Origin: Lumbricus terrestris
Lineage: Eukaryota; Annelida; Clitellata; Crassiclitellata; Lumbricidae
Direction of reading: 5' to 3'
NCBI GenBank assembly: GCA_949752735.1
Contig: OX457037.1
Location: forward strand, 996,001-1,060,000
DNA length: 64,000 bases
The position numbers and the translations under genes were made by a program. This document shows positions 44,300 through 56,189 of this stretch, one piece after another. The notes beneath the pieces were generated by a model, which was not told the DNA's origin, ran no database searches, and was given only the letters and a program-made list of their open reading frames with translations. Within the stretch, counting starts at the first letter, position 1, and each line of letters starts with the position of its first letter.

Positions 44300-45123
44300 C
44301 AATATTAGGTCTACAAGATAAGTACAGGTTCTTCAAGATGTGGACAGCCGCTATAATAATTATTACTTTCCATGTTTTCATTCGACCCCCATTTTTCATT
44401 GACAGAATGATGTCGTAACATTATTGCTCACTACTTAGATGTATCTATAGAGTTGTCTTTGCAGAAGTCTTTACGTTTTCGATAGAACTTGAGATTGAAC
44501 TATTATATCGATATATATAGCCTACATATACATATCGATCTATATAATATTATATAGACATAATATAATAATATATATCGATCTATTTGTGCGATGGAGA
44601 ATAAAAAGTTTTTTGAAGGAAGACTAGAAGTGGTGGCATGATAGTGTTGATTCCAAATGAAAGTTGTTATGTCCATGGTGGCAATGACGTCAAACTCGAC
44701 GACGGAGACGATGATAGAGGTGTTGACAAGAGGTAGGAATGTGAAGAAATGGTAGACATAGGCCTAGTGCGTGTTGTGTTCAGTAGGGTACAATAAGAAG
44801 GAATAGTTATATCGATAGGGTAGGACACAGAAGGACTCCGACTGACAGAGATTCAACGAAGAAGAAGTTGAATTGCAAATGGACGATAGGCCTACCTCAA
44901 GCAAACAGCATTTTCTAATTTCCTATCGCATCAATGAATCGAAATTCATCATTCGCAAGTCGAGTCCAATCTTTGTGCATCAGTTTTAGACATAGGCCTA
45001 CGCTCTTCTACCTTAATTTAAAGTTTTCGTAAAGCTTATGTTGACTTAATATGATGAACAACATATCTGTCTTGGCATAGGCTACTTCTATTGACGCATA
45101 GTTGAACGTCAGCTACTCGGTCT
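44300..45123. other. Unassigned sequence with AT-rich palindromic stretch
   Basis: 44500-44590 is a dense set of 'ATATCGAT' and 'TATATAGA' inverted repeats. The rest has several TAGGCCTA motifs (44760, 44889, 44994) and no ORF. Confidence 0.35.
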
Positions 45124-45131
45124 AGTGAGAC

Positions 45132-45395
45132 CAGTGGCGTAGACAAGGCGGGTTTGGGGGTTAAACAATAAACAACCCATTGGCCTAGGAAAAAAGTTTT
45201 TTAAAGATCATTTATCCACTTAAATAAGAAAGACAAAACATTTGCTTGCAGTAACAATTGTTTTTCTTACTTTATTCCCTTTGTTACTTTATTCTCTTTT
45301 TATTTACTGTAATACTGTTGGGTTGGTGTCAGAAAGGGCATCCGGCCAGGTTATAAAAAGCCCCACCCCCATCAAAATTTCTGGCTACGCCACTG
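45132..45395. mobile_element. hAT-type MITE with perfect 8-bp TSD
   Basis: Ends CAGTGGCGTAGAC and GGCTACGCCACTG are inverted repeats. The flanks AGTGAGAC (45124-45131 and 45396-45403) are identical. 264 bp with no ORF. Confidence 0.9.
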
Positions 45396-45674
45396 AGTGA
45401 GACTTGGTCTCTTGTGTCAGAAATAAAAAGTCAAGGACGCATGGCTTGCAAAGTTTTCTAGTCGTACGCGATATGCTGTTTAGACGACGCTTTCAAAAGC
45501 GATCAAGCTTTTCTCCATTCATGCATTATTAACGACTGTGCACTGTTGCGATGTTGTCTGTAGCTACATGTTTACGACACTGCCATTTCAAAGATGATTT
45601 GTGTCGCCACGCCATTTAGGTCTCCGTGGACGGACCGTGCTAGCCCGAGAGTTTTAATCTCTGAAATAGCACCT
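45396..45674. other. Unassigned spacer
   Basis: Nothing recognised beyond the target duplication. Confidence 0.3.
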
Positions 45675-45757
45675 TCGGGAAGCGAACCGCGACCCGCACG
45701 CTCTATTTCACAGGCGCGCGGCCAGCGCTCTTACCGATGTAGCTAAGCGAGCTATTA
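45675..45757 (-). other. tRNA-like sequence (pseudo-tRNA or SINE head)
   Basis: On the minus strand 'TTAGCTACATCGGTAAGAGC' resembles a D-arm/A box and 'GGTTCGCTTCC' a B box, at tRNA-like spacing. The anticodon and T stems do not pair well and no acceptor stem is convincing, so it is not a working tRNA. It may be the head of a tRNA-derived SINE. Confidence 0.35.
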
Positions 45758-46430
45758 TGACTGACCGACTGCCAGATAATTGTAATAAATACAAAGCAAC
45801 CAAACATATGAATCAAAACATTTATCTTTTATTTTGCAGTTTGTTAGAGACGTGCATTGATGTTGCAAATACACGCTTCATCGTCGATTAATTGCGTTCA
45901 ATTCAGACGCTATTGTCAGTTCTCACAGCCATTCTATGACTGGAATTATAGTCCACTTGCAGATGGGGAGGGGGCAGATTCCAGTTGTCAGTAACGGTCT
46001 GTACAGAACTGCCAGCGCCGTCTACATTGAGCAACGTAGTAACCTACAGAGGAAAAGTAGAGGAGCGAGTCTTTGTACCGTCGACGTCGGTCGTCAATCG
46101 TTGAATGGCGTTCCCCTCACTTCTTCTCTGCCGCCGCTCGACCGACATCAGATGCCTGTCACCATCACATTGTCGTCATCCATTTGTCAGATGTCGGCTT
46201 TTATACTACGAGCTGTGTGCAGCATTTTTAGATACACGAGCGTCATTAAATTACGTCTTAGACATAGGTGGGCTACGTGGACAATGTTTATGTATCTTCA
46301 ACGCATTCACTTCGACAGTCTTACCTTCGTGCGATTCAGTGTTGTCGACTCTGTTCTGTCTTAATTGATGACCCTCTGCACTTTGCTATCCGTTTAATTG
46401 AGCGCGCACATTATTTTCGCCGACCTTCAC
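45758..46430. other. Unassigned sequence
   Basis: A 142-codon frame at 45936-46364 shows no domain I recognise and overlaps others in different frames. No splice context is evident. Confidence 0.3.
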
Positions 46431-46449
46431 CTCAGCGACCTCAATTCGC

Positions 46450-47036
46450 CGCCGCGAAACACACCGAATAAACAATTCGCCGCAATTCATTTAAGCGACT
46501 CTTATGATAACAATGTCAAATTTAATTTTAATGATAAAACGCTAAAAAAATTCAAACAGCAATGGTAAAGTCCATTTTAATGATAAAACTTTCAAAAACT
46601 TTCAAGCAGTTTAATATAGCCTACATATCAGCGACTCGTATGATAACAATCAATGTCAAAGTTTATTTTTACGATAGCCTAAGACTTTCAAACAGTTTAA
46701 ATGTATTACAACATAGTGCTGCAAGAGGAAATAATTCAAATAGTTAAATCGTTTGTTCAGTTATTCAGTTACATGTTAAGTAGGCAATTATAGCTAAACC
46801 TAAACGGGAGGTTCTTAAATCGTGAAGATGATGCGCAACCAATTTTGGTTTGATTTTACTTTGAAGTTCATATCAAGAACACGTGTTGTTTACGCTCGGT
46901 ATTTAGAAACGCCCTTTTGAAGCAGCGCTGAAATGAATGGCGGCGAATTGTGTAGTCGCTGTAGTTGATAGCGGCGAATTGTGTAGTCGTTGAAATGAAT
47001 GGCGGCGAATTGTGTAGTCGCTGTGTTTCGCGGCTG
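46450..47036. mobile_element. Foldback MITE with CCGCGAAACAC ends
   Basis: CCGCGAAACACACCG (46452) and GTGTTTCGCGG (ending near 47034) are inverted. Units of 'GGCGGCGAATTGTGTAGTCG' occur three times at the right end, and their complement at the left. The middle has internal near-duplicates of 'GATAACAATGTCAAA...CTTTCAAACAGTTTAA'. Confidence 0.6.
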
Positions 47037-47207
47037 GCCTGGTTTGACGGCTTTTTAAAGAAATGGTTAGAACTGCAAAAACAGTGCAAAACCCTCGTTC
47101 ACTTCCCATCTTCCATGCTAAAGTTCTATTGATCGAAGGGCAATAGCCTTTCAAAGCTATTTTTGAGTGCGCAGAAGTGCTTCTACAGCGCCACAAAGTC
47201 ATCTAGA
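47037..47207. other. Unassigned spacer
   Basis: Nothing recognised. It ends at the target site of the next element. Confidence 0.3.
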
Positions 47208-47216
47208 ACTGCACAT

Positions 47217-48920
47217 TAGGGTGCTCCAAAAAAATAAAAGTTGAAAATTCATAGCTCCCCGGATATTTTCCCATGCGTCTCATAGAGATGAGTCTAAAAA
47301 ACCAAATTTTAGGATTCTATATTAAGGTTAAGCCTTGCCACCAGCACGATGAAGTTTTACAATAACCGCTATTTTTGGTTGAAAATACAAATTGCAAGTA
47401 TACATGAAAAAACCAGTATGTGTTTATTATTTTATTGATCAGTACATGACCCTAATATCAACAGACAAATGTAACTCTATCCACAATTTGCAACTGCAAT
47501 TCCACTCTCACTCCAACAGACCTGCAGATCTTACAGTGTTACACGTGTACATGTGTATACTGTTCCAAGAGTTTCCTCAGTGCTTAAAATCTCGGAATCT
47601 GTGTCGATGAGCTTTAACCACCTGTAGGCTAGAGTAGACTATCGTTGATATTCATCTTTTATGACTGTATTTACAAAGTCTGTTATTAGTTTCATCACTT
47701 TTTCCATTCACGAACAATTAGACATATAGCTTAGTAGTGCTGCTTGCTGGAAATTGTCAACAGCTTTCCACTGTGCTGGTAGTAGCCTAAGGTGAGCCAA
47801 TCAGTTGCAGTATTAAGTAGGTTGAACAATAAGCACTGACGTTTTGGTAATCAAATGAATCAATTTTGAAGATGCATTCAACTGTGGAAATAGCCTGCTG
47901 AAATGGGGTTTCCAGTGGTTCTGTTTGTCTCACTGTCAGAAGTTGGCGAGCGATTTGTGGGTTTTAGGATTCATAAACCAAGTTCAAGATCAGTGGCACA
48001 ATTTCTTCTGCCATATATAAATGTCTAAGGACAGTAACTTCAGCTCCTGCAACATCTGAATCAGTCGTGTTGAGATCAGTATAGAACTGCAGACAATCTA
48101 AAGGTGCATCATAGCAGACACCGCTAAGAGCCAAGCCTTGACAAAAAAGGCATTGAACGTGCAAACACGACGTTATAAATTATCATAGAGATTCAAAATA
48201 TTGGCCTTGACGTTCTTCGTTCGTTGTTCTACAACCCCAAATGTATTTAATTAATTGTTTTCACTGCTTTTCTCAGCTTCTGGAATCGTTCTAGTAAAGT
48301 AAACATTTGGATCGTTTGAGATAAACGAACAAACGCAGAACATCTCCATTTATAGAAATTCCAATGTCTGGCAATGGGACAATTGGCCCCCAACAAGCCA
48401 TATAGCTTGTCATCACTTCTCAAAAATAGTTCATCCATGTTCATTAAACAATCTAATACACACCCAGTCAGTGCAAGAATTTCCTGGTTTGAGATTCAAC
48501 CCCATAGTCGTTCTTAAGATCCACAGTAAATTTTTCATTGCACAACGCAACTCCACATAAATCAACGTCTGACTCACATGCAGTTATTTTCTAAAATTCT
48601 CATACTGCACCCAGTGCACCTAATATTTCTCATAATAAATATTGTCAGGCGCATACAAAGGCTTGTAAAAGAAGTTAATCATCATGAAATAATTAAGTTT
48701 TCCCGCCAATTCCCATCATGGTTTCCAAATTGCCGATTTTTAAGAAAATTTCCATGTATTTTCGTATTGTAAAGTTTTTGTGCCGGTGGCAAGGCTTAAC
48801 CTTTTTCAATTGGTCTGAAAATTGGTACAGTTGAACAAAATGATCAATGGAATGGGAAAATTGCCAGGGAGCAGTATTTTGAGAAACTTTTTGAAAATGC
48901 ATTGCAATCTGGAGCACCCT
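47217..48920. mobile_element. DNA transposon with ~140-bp terminal repeats, 9-bp TSD
   Basis: Flanks ACTGCACAT (47208-47216 and 48921-48929) are a perfect 9-bp duplication. The ends AGGGTGCTCCA/TGGAGCACCCT extend as diverged inverted repeats to 'GGTTAAGCCTTGCCACC' (47328) and its complement (48784), about 140 bp per arm. The interior (1.4 kb) has short minus-strand frames (47964-48164, 48247-48444) that may be scraps of a transposase, but I cannot identify them. Long arms with a 9-bp duplication suggest the Mutator (MULE) superfamily. Confidence 0.75.
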
Positions 48921-49159
48921 ACTGCACATAATAATTGTGTAGAACTGCACAAAATAATAATTATTGTGTAGAACTGCACCATAAACTGTATTTCGGGTTT
49001 CCCATCTGTCAGCTGCACGTAGTTCCCCATCGATGAGTTCCACGGTTCACCTATGGTATTCTGTGAATAATCTTTAGTTAGTAGGCTACATAACTATAAG
49101 ACTCGATCAGAACCACTACACGTTCTACACAGTCATTGACAACCTTCAGCAGTTTAACA

Positions 49160-49265
49160 TTGTATTACATTGTATTACATTGTATTGTTTTGTATTTGGC
49201 CATAATTTAAAGCGCTTCTCTCATCAAGAGACTTTCAGAAGCGTTCCCAGTACGACCGACCCGAG
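49160..49265 (-). mobile_element. 3' tail of an L2-like non-LTR retrotransposon
   Basis: The minus strand reads 'GTCGTACTGGGAACGCTTCT', 'AAGCGCTTTAAATTATGGCC', then repeats of ATTGTAATACA. This matches the tail of the copy at 6200-6420 (GGGAGCGCCTCTGAAC... ACAATACAATG). Confidence 0.5.
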
Positions 49266-49269
49266 AGAA

Positions 49270-51260
49270 AAGGTAGACTCTGAACTGAGAGAAAGGTGAG
49301 AACAAACATGATCATGATTGTGTAGCAGTTGCTGTAGCAGACTCGAAGAGGAAGTCCGTGCCGTCCAACTCTACGAAGGCTCCACCACACGACCGCCATC
49401 GCCACAGATTAGCCAACAAATTTCGATTTAATAGGCTAGCACCACGCTGTCTACTCGGCTCGACATCACCCGTATTTTGAATAAGCTCGTCTCTCTGACG
49501 TGGCCTTTGTGAGTGCCGATAACTCTTCCAAGACTTAAATTGCATCACCTTACATCTAAATTGAATCGTGGCAGTCGTATCATGGCGGACACTCGCATTT
49601 CTGGACTGGAAAGTAGGTTCTTATGGTCAGAGAACAGGTCGCTTTGATTAGAAGGATGAGTCGAACGGTCGCATCTAGAGATAGAATTCCCTGCAGCACA
49701 AAAGCTCGTTCACCCAACATACGTTGTGGTTCAAGGCGTGACTAGAGAATGGCAAACAGACGCTCCCAATGAAAATAGGTAAACGCCTAACGCTTGAGGG
49801 TGCGTTTATTTGCACACGAGACAAATCCTGGTTACACATGGCACCCAGTTACATGACAAAGCACATTAAAAATATATATATATATAAACTGTAAGGTAAT
49901 GTGAATAGAACTATGTCATCGATGACCCGCAAATAGAGCTCTCGGAGTGAAGTTTCTAACATCCTCATTGGCTGAAGGAATGGACGCTGTCTAAGGCGTA
50001 GGTTATAAGTTTTTTTGCTAGAGGCGAAAAAAGCTTCTCAGTACGTGATTGACATTCATTATTTAGCTTTACAAAACGCATGTAACAGCCAATATCAGCT
50101 CCAGCCGGTGATCAGTGATCACTCCATGTTAGGAAAGGTCGTCGGAAGGAACCGAAGTCTTAGCATCAGGATCAACATGCGTTGAAGAAACCATAATCCG
50201 CAATTAAACGGTAATATTCAATGCTACATCTTGCCACGTTAGCAGATCTACCCAACCATGCGCAGAGCTATACTCTGTCACATTACAGTTTACTAGACTA
50301 CATGCAAGCTTGCATGCACAGCTGTAGATGCACGCCCAAACACTATGATATTTCATTTCTGCATCCACAATTGAAAGGTCAATGTCCAAGATATCAGATC
50401 TGCAGTTGTGTACAAGAGAATCTGTTGAGTAGGAAGCTGATAAATTTTTGTGGGAGTAGACTACCCAAAAAATTGAACCATTCAAGGTCGAAGCTCATAA
50501 TCAAAACGGCGATATTATGCAAACATAGCAACACCTTTAAACCTTTTGCAAACACCAATGCTTCAATTACAAAATGTCGCTTGAGTGAAAATCAAATCAG
50601 CTACCCGGTTGTATAAGAAGAGGTAACTATACAGATACGTTCTAAACGTGAATATTTGCATTATGTTGTCCTATGTGCAAACTACAGGCTTACATGCTGT
50701 ATTTACATTTAAGCCATATACACATCACGATAATGGATTGCAAATGTGTAAGGATCTCAGAGTCTATTCTGTGTAGTGTTAGTCGGTTTAATCCACTGAG
50801 AGCATGTCAAATAACTTGAGCCGAAGATCCGTTCTTGGAAACCGAAAGTCCCTGTGTTCCGAGAGAGTGTTAAAAACTACAAAGAGAGATTCTTTGACAC
50901 ATGGAGTCTCTCTCACTCTTCTGGTATATATTTCTATGCACATCTACAGCAATATAACGGTAAATACACATTACTATGCATCGCGACTACTACTACAAGG
51001 ACCACAAAACCTTGCTACGCAACTGTGCAAGGTATACCTGTCCTTGCAAGTGCAATGCATCGCTTTTTATTGGTTCAAAGCCTAAATATTCAACATAAAC
51101 GAGTGAGGATGCCTGTGCCAAATAATATGAATACAGACACTCTTGCAATATAAAAAGCAAATTAAAAATCGTTGAAATAATTTTAAATATCGCAATTTAA
51201 TTGGACATTTACATTTTAATAATTGTTGAAATCAATTGTTGAACAACGGAACAACCAAGC
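49270..51260. other. Unassigned sequence, 2 kb
   Basis: Several short frames on both strands (for example 50204-50485 minus and 50221-50616 plus) overlap each other and show no domain or splice pattern. A short (AT)n lies at 49872-49888. I see no supported gene. Confidence 0.35.
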
Positions 51261-51268
51261 TTTTAATG

Positions 51269-52575
51269 CAGTGGCGGCGCTACGCCAGGGCATGGCAGGG
51301 CAAATGCCCTGGTAAAAAAGCCTTTGCCCTGGCTGTTGCCCTGGTCGTTGCCCTGCCAGAAAATTTGCATTGCCAGAATTTGTTCGGGCATATTATTTCT
51401 TGCTGTTCGCGTCCGGCATGGCAAAAATATCGGCATGGCAAAAATATTGGCAGTTCTGAAGTTCTACCAGGGCAAAATTCTGGCAGGGCAACTGTTCTGG
51501 CAGGGAGAGTCTGGCAGGGCAAAATTCTGGCAGGGCAGAAATTTTTGTAGGTCAAAAATCAAAATGTTGGCGAAGTTCTGATAGGGAAAAATTCTGGCAG
51601 AGAAAAATTTCTGGCAAGGCAAAATTCTGGCGTGACAAAAGTTATGGCAGCCTTGGCAGGGCAAAGGTTCTGGTATTCATAGGGAAAAATTCTGTGGCTG
51701 GTTATCCACATTACCGTTTATAAGTAACAGCATAAGCCAAACAATTTACTCTCGCTCTACCGTTTTTCAACTGAAGTGTAGGCATTTGCGTAAACAATTG
51801 ACCTAGCCTAGGCCTATAGGCCTATGCCTAATTCAGTAACTTTGTTTGCTGAACTTTTTGCTTTCGAAATGCTACTCGAAAGAAAATGTGCAATGCTTCA
51901 CTAAGTCACTGAGATTAGTCTATAAGATTTGTAAGATTTTCTTTCCAATATGTCAAAAAGTCCTCGGTTTTATGACTTCGCTCATCTAATCCTCTGACCA
52001 GCCAACCCTAATTAGTGTATGGTAGGTGGTTTACTGTGTTGCCACTGAGGTTTCAGAAATAAACCCAGATTTCGTTATGAAAACCCAGAAAAGTTCAGAC
52101 TATTTTTATATCAGCAATTTTAGGCCCCCTTTATTCAAATTATGTTGGATTTCAGATATTTTGGAAGAGAGTTAATAAAATGTTGGTCAAATGATTAGTG
52201 GAAAAAATTATGCAGTACAACCAGTTTACATTGAATTTCACTATAAATACAATGTATATTGCTCAGTGCACAGAATATTCGTGCGTGGTAAATAAAAATG
52301 GTCAAGTAATTAAAAATTTAAAGTAAAACCAGATTTTGTCTCAAAACAAGCCAGAAACCCAGACGAAAGCGAAAAACCAGATGAAGTGGAAAAACCAGCT
52401 GCGACATCAATGGTGATTTATGGCAAGCACGGTAGCGCCAAATTATAGGCCTATGTAAGCCCGTATAGTAGGCTACCCCCGTAATACCGAGCACGCGACT
52501 CGACCTCTGCCCTGGTTACTTGTATGACTACCCTGGCTATGCCCTGGCTACAAAAAGTGTCTGGCGACGCCACTG
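51269..52575. mobile_element. hAT-type non-autonomous element, perfect 8-bp TSD
   Basis: Ends CAGTGGCGGCGCTACGCCAG and GGCGACGCCACTG are inverted repeats, flanked by TTTTAATG at 51261-51268 and 52576-52583. From 51290 to 51690 the interior is a degenerate series of 'GGCAGGGCAAAATTCTGGC' units. The rest is AT-rich with no transposase. Frames across the repeats are chance. Confidence 0.88.
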
Positions 52576-52583
52576 TTTTAATG

Positions 52584-52922
52584 CTCTGAGTCTTAGTTAA
52601 ATGTTTCATGCGGTTATGATAATTGTTTGCATACATAATAATAATTATTGTTGCATTAATAATATTATTATTATTAATCTTCAAGGTTTCAATGCTTTGA
52701 GTATTAAATTAATTAATTAATGCTTACTCGCCTGGAGATGACGGAGAAAGTTCGGGGGTAGAATTTGTCCAGAGTAACTTCCAGTGGAGTTGTCGATTGA
52801 AATGTCTGGATGGAAGTTTACAGGGATTTGTCCGGAACCACCTTTGTGTTAGTCCAGAAAAGTAGTACAATATTTCGTACAATAATTATACTTCGAGCAA
52901 CTGATTACCTTATTTATTGCTT
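52584..52922. other. Unassigned spacer
   Basis: AT-rich, with no ORF or repeat recognised. Confidence 0.3.
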
Positions 52923-53280
52923 ACTAGTTGGGGTACCCGGCGTTGCACGGGAAATTTCGATTTTTCGTCCCAAAACCCAGCTCCACCCGCCCCTGTGGGG
53001 CGGCTTTGCCGCCCATTTGGGGTTTATAAATGGCTATTTATGCCCCTCTGCTTGGAAGGTCTTCACCAATTCTGCTGGTTAAACTCATGTTGCATGGGGC
53101 TCCTCTTAGTGTATATACTCCTTGGCCTAAATTTATCTTTCCCAGGGCGGTGGCGCTGCATAGCGAGGACTCGAGTTTCATGCCAAGCTTTGGCGAAAAA
53201 TGAAAATGACGTCATTTGTTATTGCACAACGATTCAAATAATGGCGTCGCAATTGCAGCGATCTCGTAAATAACACGGCG
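52923..53280 (+). mobile_element. Interspersed repeat head (GGGGTACCCGGCGTTGC family)
   Basis: Begins 'AGTTGGGGTACCCGGCGTTG', the head seen at 38328 and inverted at 36069. The following sequence differs ('GGGGCGGCTTTGCCGCCC...'), so it is a different subfamily or truncated copy. Confidence 0.5.
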
Positions 53281-53646
53281 AAAATTAAAATGTCTAATAT
53301 CTAGAGTTCTAAAGCGAATAAGGAGGTAAAAAAACGCGTCTGAGTAAGTTGAGTGAAAGTCTATTTATGTACAATGTTTAAGGTCAGTAGCTGCACAACT
53401 GTGAGCGTGCATTCTGGGCAAAGTCGCCCATGTCCTTTCTAATAGATATAGATTAGTTTTTTCAGATTACGCATGATTCCTCTGATACGAAAAGTCTTCT
53501 ATTGCAAGTCTTATAAAGTAATATAGTCTACAAAAGAATAAGTTTGCCTCTCATGAACTCTGCCAAAATCTATGATTGTTCTTAAGAATTATGAGACTTT
53601 ATGTCGAAGGCGATGAAGTGAGGAATCGAAATCAATTGATTCTCAC

Positions 53647-54009
53647 CATGGCAGTTGCTTAAAATGAGCATGTCCGATTAAATATCGGTGCATTCATCGC
53701 AGCGTTTTCAACCTGAACTTGCGTTGGTTGGCCAAAAGTCAGACCGCAGTGGTAAGTCGAATTGCTGCTGTACTCGGTCGTCGGAAATGTTGACGACGAA
53801 ATGTAGGTGTGTGCATCATTGTTGGTCCTTCCAGGTGTCGCATACATCATGCGATTACCATTAACGTACAGCGTGAAAATAGCATCGATCGGATTGTAGC
53901 CTATGTGCTGTCAGCATAGATAGCGCTGCACGTCACCTCAAGAATACGTTGCTTTAGCTTATCAACATCATTAGCTTGTCAAGCGTTTTCGTGCACGTGG
54001 GACCTTGCC
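53647..54009 (-). pseudogene. Ig-like exon, type A, broken by small insertions
   Basis: The acceptor TGTGTTTCAG ends at 54010 and gives a phase-1 start like the other A exons. Similarity to the intact exon at 10136-10453 runs through 'GPTCTKTLDKL', 'ILEVTCSAIY', 'VNGNRMMY', 'SSNSTYHCGLTFGQP' and 'AAMNAPIFNRTC', but in three different reading registers. A segment of about 23 bp (near 53948-53970) and a TAGGCTA-containing segment (near 53895-53903) account for the shifts, and both add in-frame stops. The core Trp position is Leu. A stop precedes the likely donor (CATGGTGAGA). It belongs to the decayed half of the Ig-mucin locus. Confidence 0.75.
53948..53969 (-). repeat. 22-bp inverted copy of 54401-54422
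   Basis: The minus-strand sequence starting GATGTTGATAAGCTAAAGCA inside the broken Ig exon equals the plus strand at 54401-54422. The two copies are inverted and about 430 bp apart. Confidence 0.9.
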
Positions 54010-54400
54010 CTGAAACACAACGTTTCATACAACTAAACCACTTGGATGTATTTATTACTCCAACTCCAAACAACAATGACCTAAGCGTTGCAAAACCTAT
54101 GTTTAAGAGCAGGTATTATACGACGTCAAATATTTTTCATAACGCACACTTCAATACTATTGGAGTGAAAAAGTCATATTATGTAAAAAAATCTGTAAAC
54201 AAAAAGTCATATAATATTATTAATGGCTCTTGCTTATAATCGAAGTTATCGCCATAGAGCCATTGAAGGCTACAGCAAAGCATTTGTCACGTACGCAAGA
54301 AATCGTCTTTCCGCCGTTCGCCCCTGTTGCAAAACATTCTTTGGATTACACAGCGTGCGTACAGATAAGCTTCTATATCGCCCCCCCCCCCCCAATTACA

Positions 54401-54422
54401 GATGTTGATAAGCTAAAGCAAC
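54401..54422 (+). repeat. 22-bp partner of the Ig-exon insertion
   Basis: GATGTTGATAAGCTAAAGCA plus AC, in the intron upstream of the Ig exon, shortly after a run of 13 C. It is the likely template or source of the extra segment at 53948-53969. Confidence 0.9.
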
Positions 54423-54822
54423 AAATAAAACATTACCGCAGGTAGCCTACTATTTATTTATGTTAAACATTGTATTAGTTCGCTAAAATTTGTAAATTTT
54501 ACCACTGTTCAGATCTTAACTGAATTTAATTATGATGCAATGAAAATTTGCCACCAGATGACTCTAGCATAATGATGTAGATCTATAAATAGGTCAATGT
54601 CGACGTCATGATCAGAAATTAATTTTTGTTCGCGCACATTTTTTTCGAGACCCCGTCTCTGCCGTACTCACCCGCACGAAAATCTCCTAAACCCGGTGAC
54701 CCTTCCAACCTGTTTGTCCAATAATATAGACAACCCCTTGCGACGGAAAGGGTAAACAGTGAAGTGATCTCATCAAACTGAGAAAGATTAGCCGTGGTGC
54801 ATTGGATGGTCGAATTACTTAC

Positions 54823-55154
54823 GAACAACAAGAAACTTGAAGCTGAATTCGTTGTCATGGTCACTTTGTACGGTGTACAATCCAGCCGTTGACGGTAAGT
54901 GATGTTCGGATTCATCCGTTGTTGTTGCGCTCTTAATTGTAAGAACTGACGAATTAAATGCATAGTCTGCCGTCAAAGATGGATCCACGGTGTCGTCATA
55001 ATCGACCATAATAGCATCTGCTAACTCATCCGTCGTTGCGGTAATCCTCCATCTCACACCGTTAGGGTTTGCTGGATAGTAGACGAAAGTATTCAAGGCT
55101 CTCTCATGGACGGCTATATTTTCAGAGGCGCCTTACATGGACCATACATGAGAC
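54823..55154 (-). pseudogene. Ig-like exon, type B, one-base frameshift
   Basis: The acceptor (TTCTTTCTTTCAG, ending at 55155) and donor (GTAAGTAATT from 54822) are both good and phase 1. The length of 332 bp is one short of a multiple of three. Aligned to the intact B exon at 28734-29057, a base is missing just after the first Cys codon ('GPC', near 55127). After it the frame reads 'ENIAVHERALN', 'GVRWRITATT', 'SSVLTIKSATT' and 'TAGLYTV'. The B-strand and F-strand Cys are both absent. It is the upstream partner of the broken A exon at 53647-54009. Confidence 0.75.
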
Positions 55155-55256
55155 CTGAAAGAAAGAAGAAAACCGTATTATTATCATTTTACATTAATTG
55201 ACCAATCTGATCATTTTGAAAGCAGGAGTGCTTCGTATAATGATGTTCTATTTTAT

Positions 55257-56005
55257 CTAAGGTTTTATAAAGCGACTCTCACAGTAAAGATGATCTGAGG
55301 CTCTCCATGCAAGTGCGAAGAACCTCTTAAGGCAATGTGTGGAAACAATAGGGTCTCTAGATAAGGTCTGAGCACGAATTACAGCAGGAATGCCATTTCG
55401 CAAGGCCAACAGAGGCAAAGGTACGACGCAGTCTAGACTGTCATGATGTTCTAAAGAACGGAGATCACGTTTAGTGGTAGATATCATTCTAATTGTCCTG
55501 GGCACGACGTTAAACTGCATCCATCCTCCGCCACAGGGAACCAACAACGTCCCTGTGCCGGTCCTAAGCCCGGACAAAAGGAGGAAGGTTTGCCAGATGG
55601 GTGGCGATACTCTGGCAGTAAAAGACCAAGACGACTGAAATCCGCAAAAACCACGGTGCAAGTGACATAGCGACCCAGGTGCTTCAAGGGGTCATGATGT
55701 GGAGCTGACATGCACAGGCCGGCCAGGACAGACCGGTGGAGAGAGTCGGGGGGAGAGAGCGTGGGACACATACGGGCATTGACCCAGGTTGTCCTTCATG
55801 CCTCTCTCCCAATATTCTCTTCAATCAGACAAGGTGGTCTAGCTGCTCCAAGATATTAATGGTATGGAGCAGGTACCTGCTGACCGGACCGGTTGAAGCT
55901 GGGCAGCATGATGCGAGACAGACTCAGACAGAGAGTGGCGTCGGACACCTACGGCTATTTAGCCCATGGATTTTGATGATGATGATGATGATGATGATCC
56001 TTCTG
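55257..56005. mobile_element. Probable non-LTR retrotransposon pieces ending in (GAT)n
   Basis: The plus strand from about 55700 shows 'GQTGGESR' and 'ERAWDTYGH' type residues and ends 'CCCATGGATTTTGATGATGA' with a (GAT)n run at 55974-55997, typical of some non-LTR 3' ends. The minus strand at 55257-55480 ends 'LKRFFALAWRASDHLYCESR', like an L2-type C-terminus. Both are fragments within an intron of the Ig-mucin locus; the family names are uncertain. Confidence 0.4.
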
Positions 56006-56189
56006 AGACCACAGGACAGCGTAAGATAATATCTTTTTGCTAACAGTTTGACCAAAAGCGTAGTCCTTATTATGTTGCAGTACGTAAGGCATGCGTGTAT
56101 GAGTGAATAATACAATAAGAGACGAATTTGTACCTGGGAGCTCGATGGTAAACAAACGCAATATTTCCACTTTTTAATATTCATCTTAC

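Noticed and set aside
45675..45757. Functional tRNA gene
   Set aside because: A- and B-box-like stretches exist, but the anticodon and T stems pair poorly and no acceptor stem is seen.
45936..46364. 142-residue plus-strand ORF
   Set aside because: No recognisable domain, overlapping frames of similar length, and no exon borders in line with the locus.
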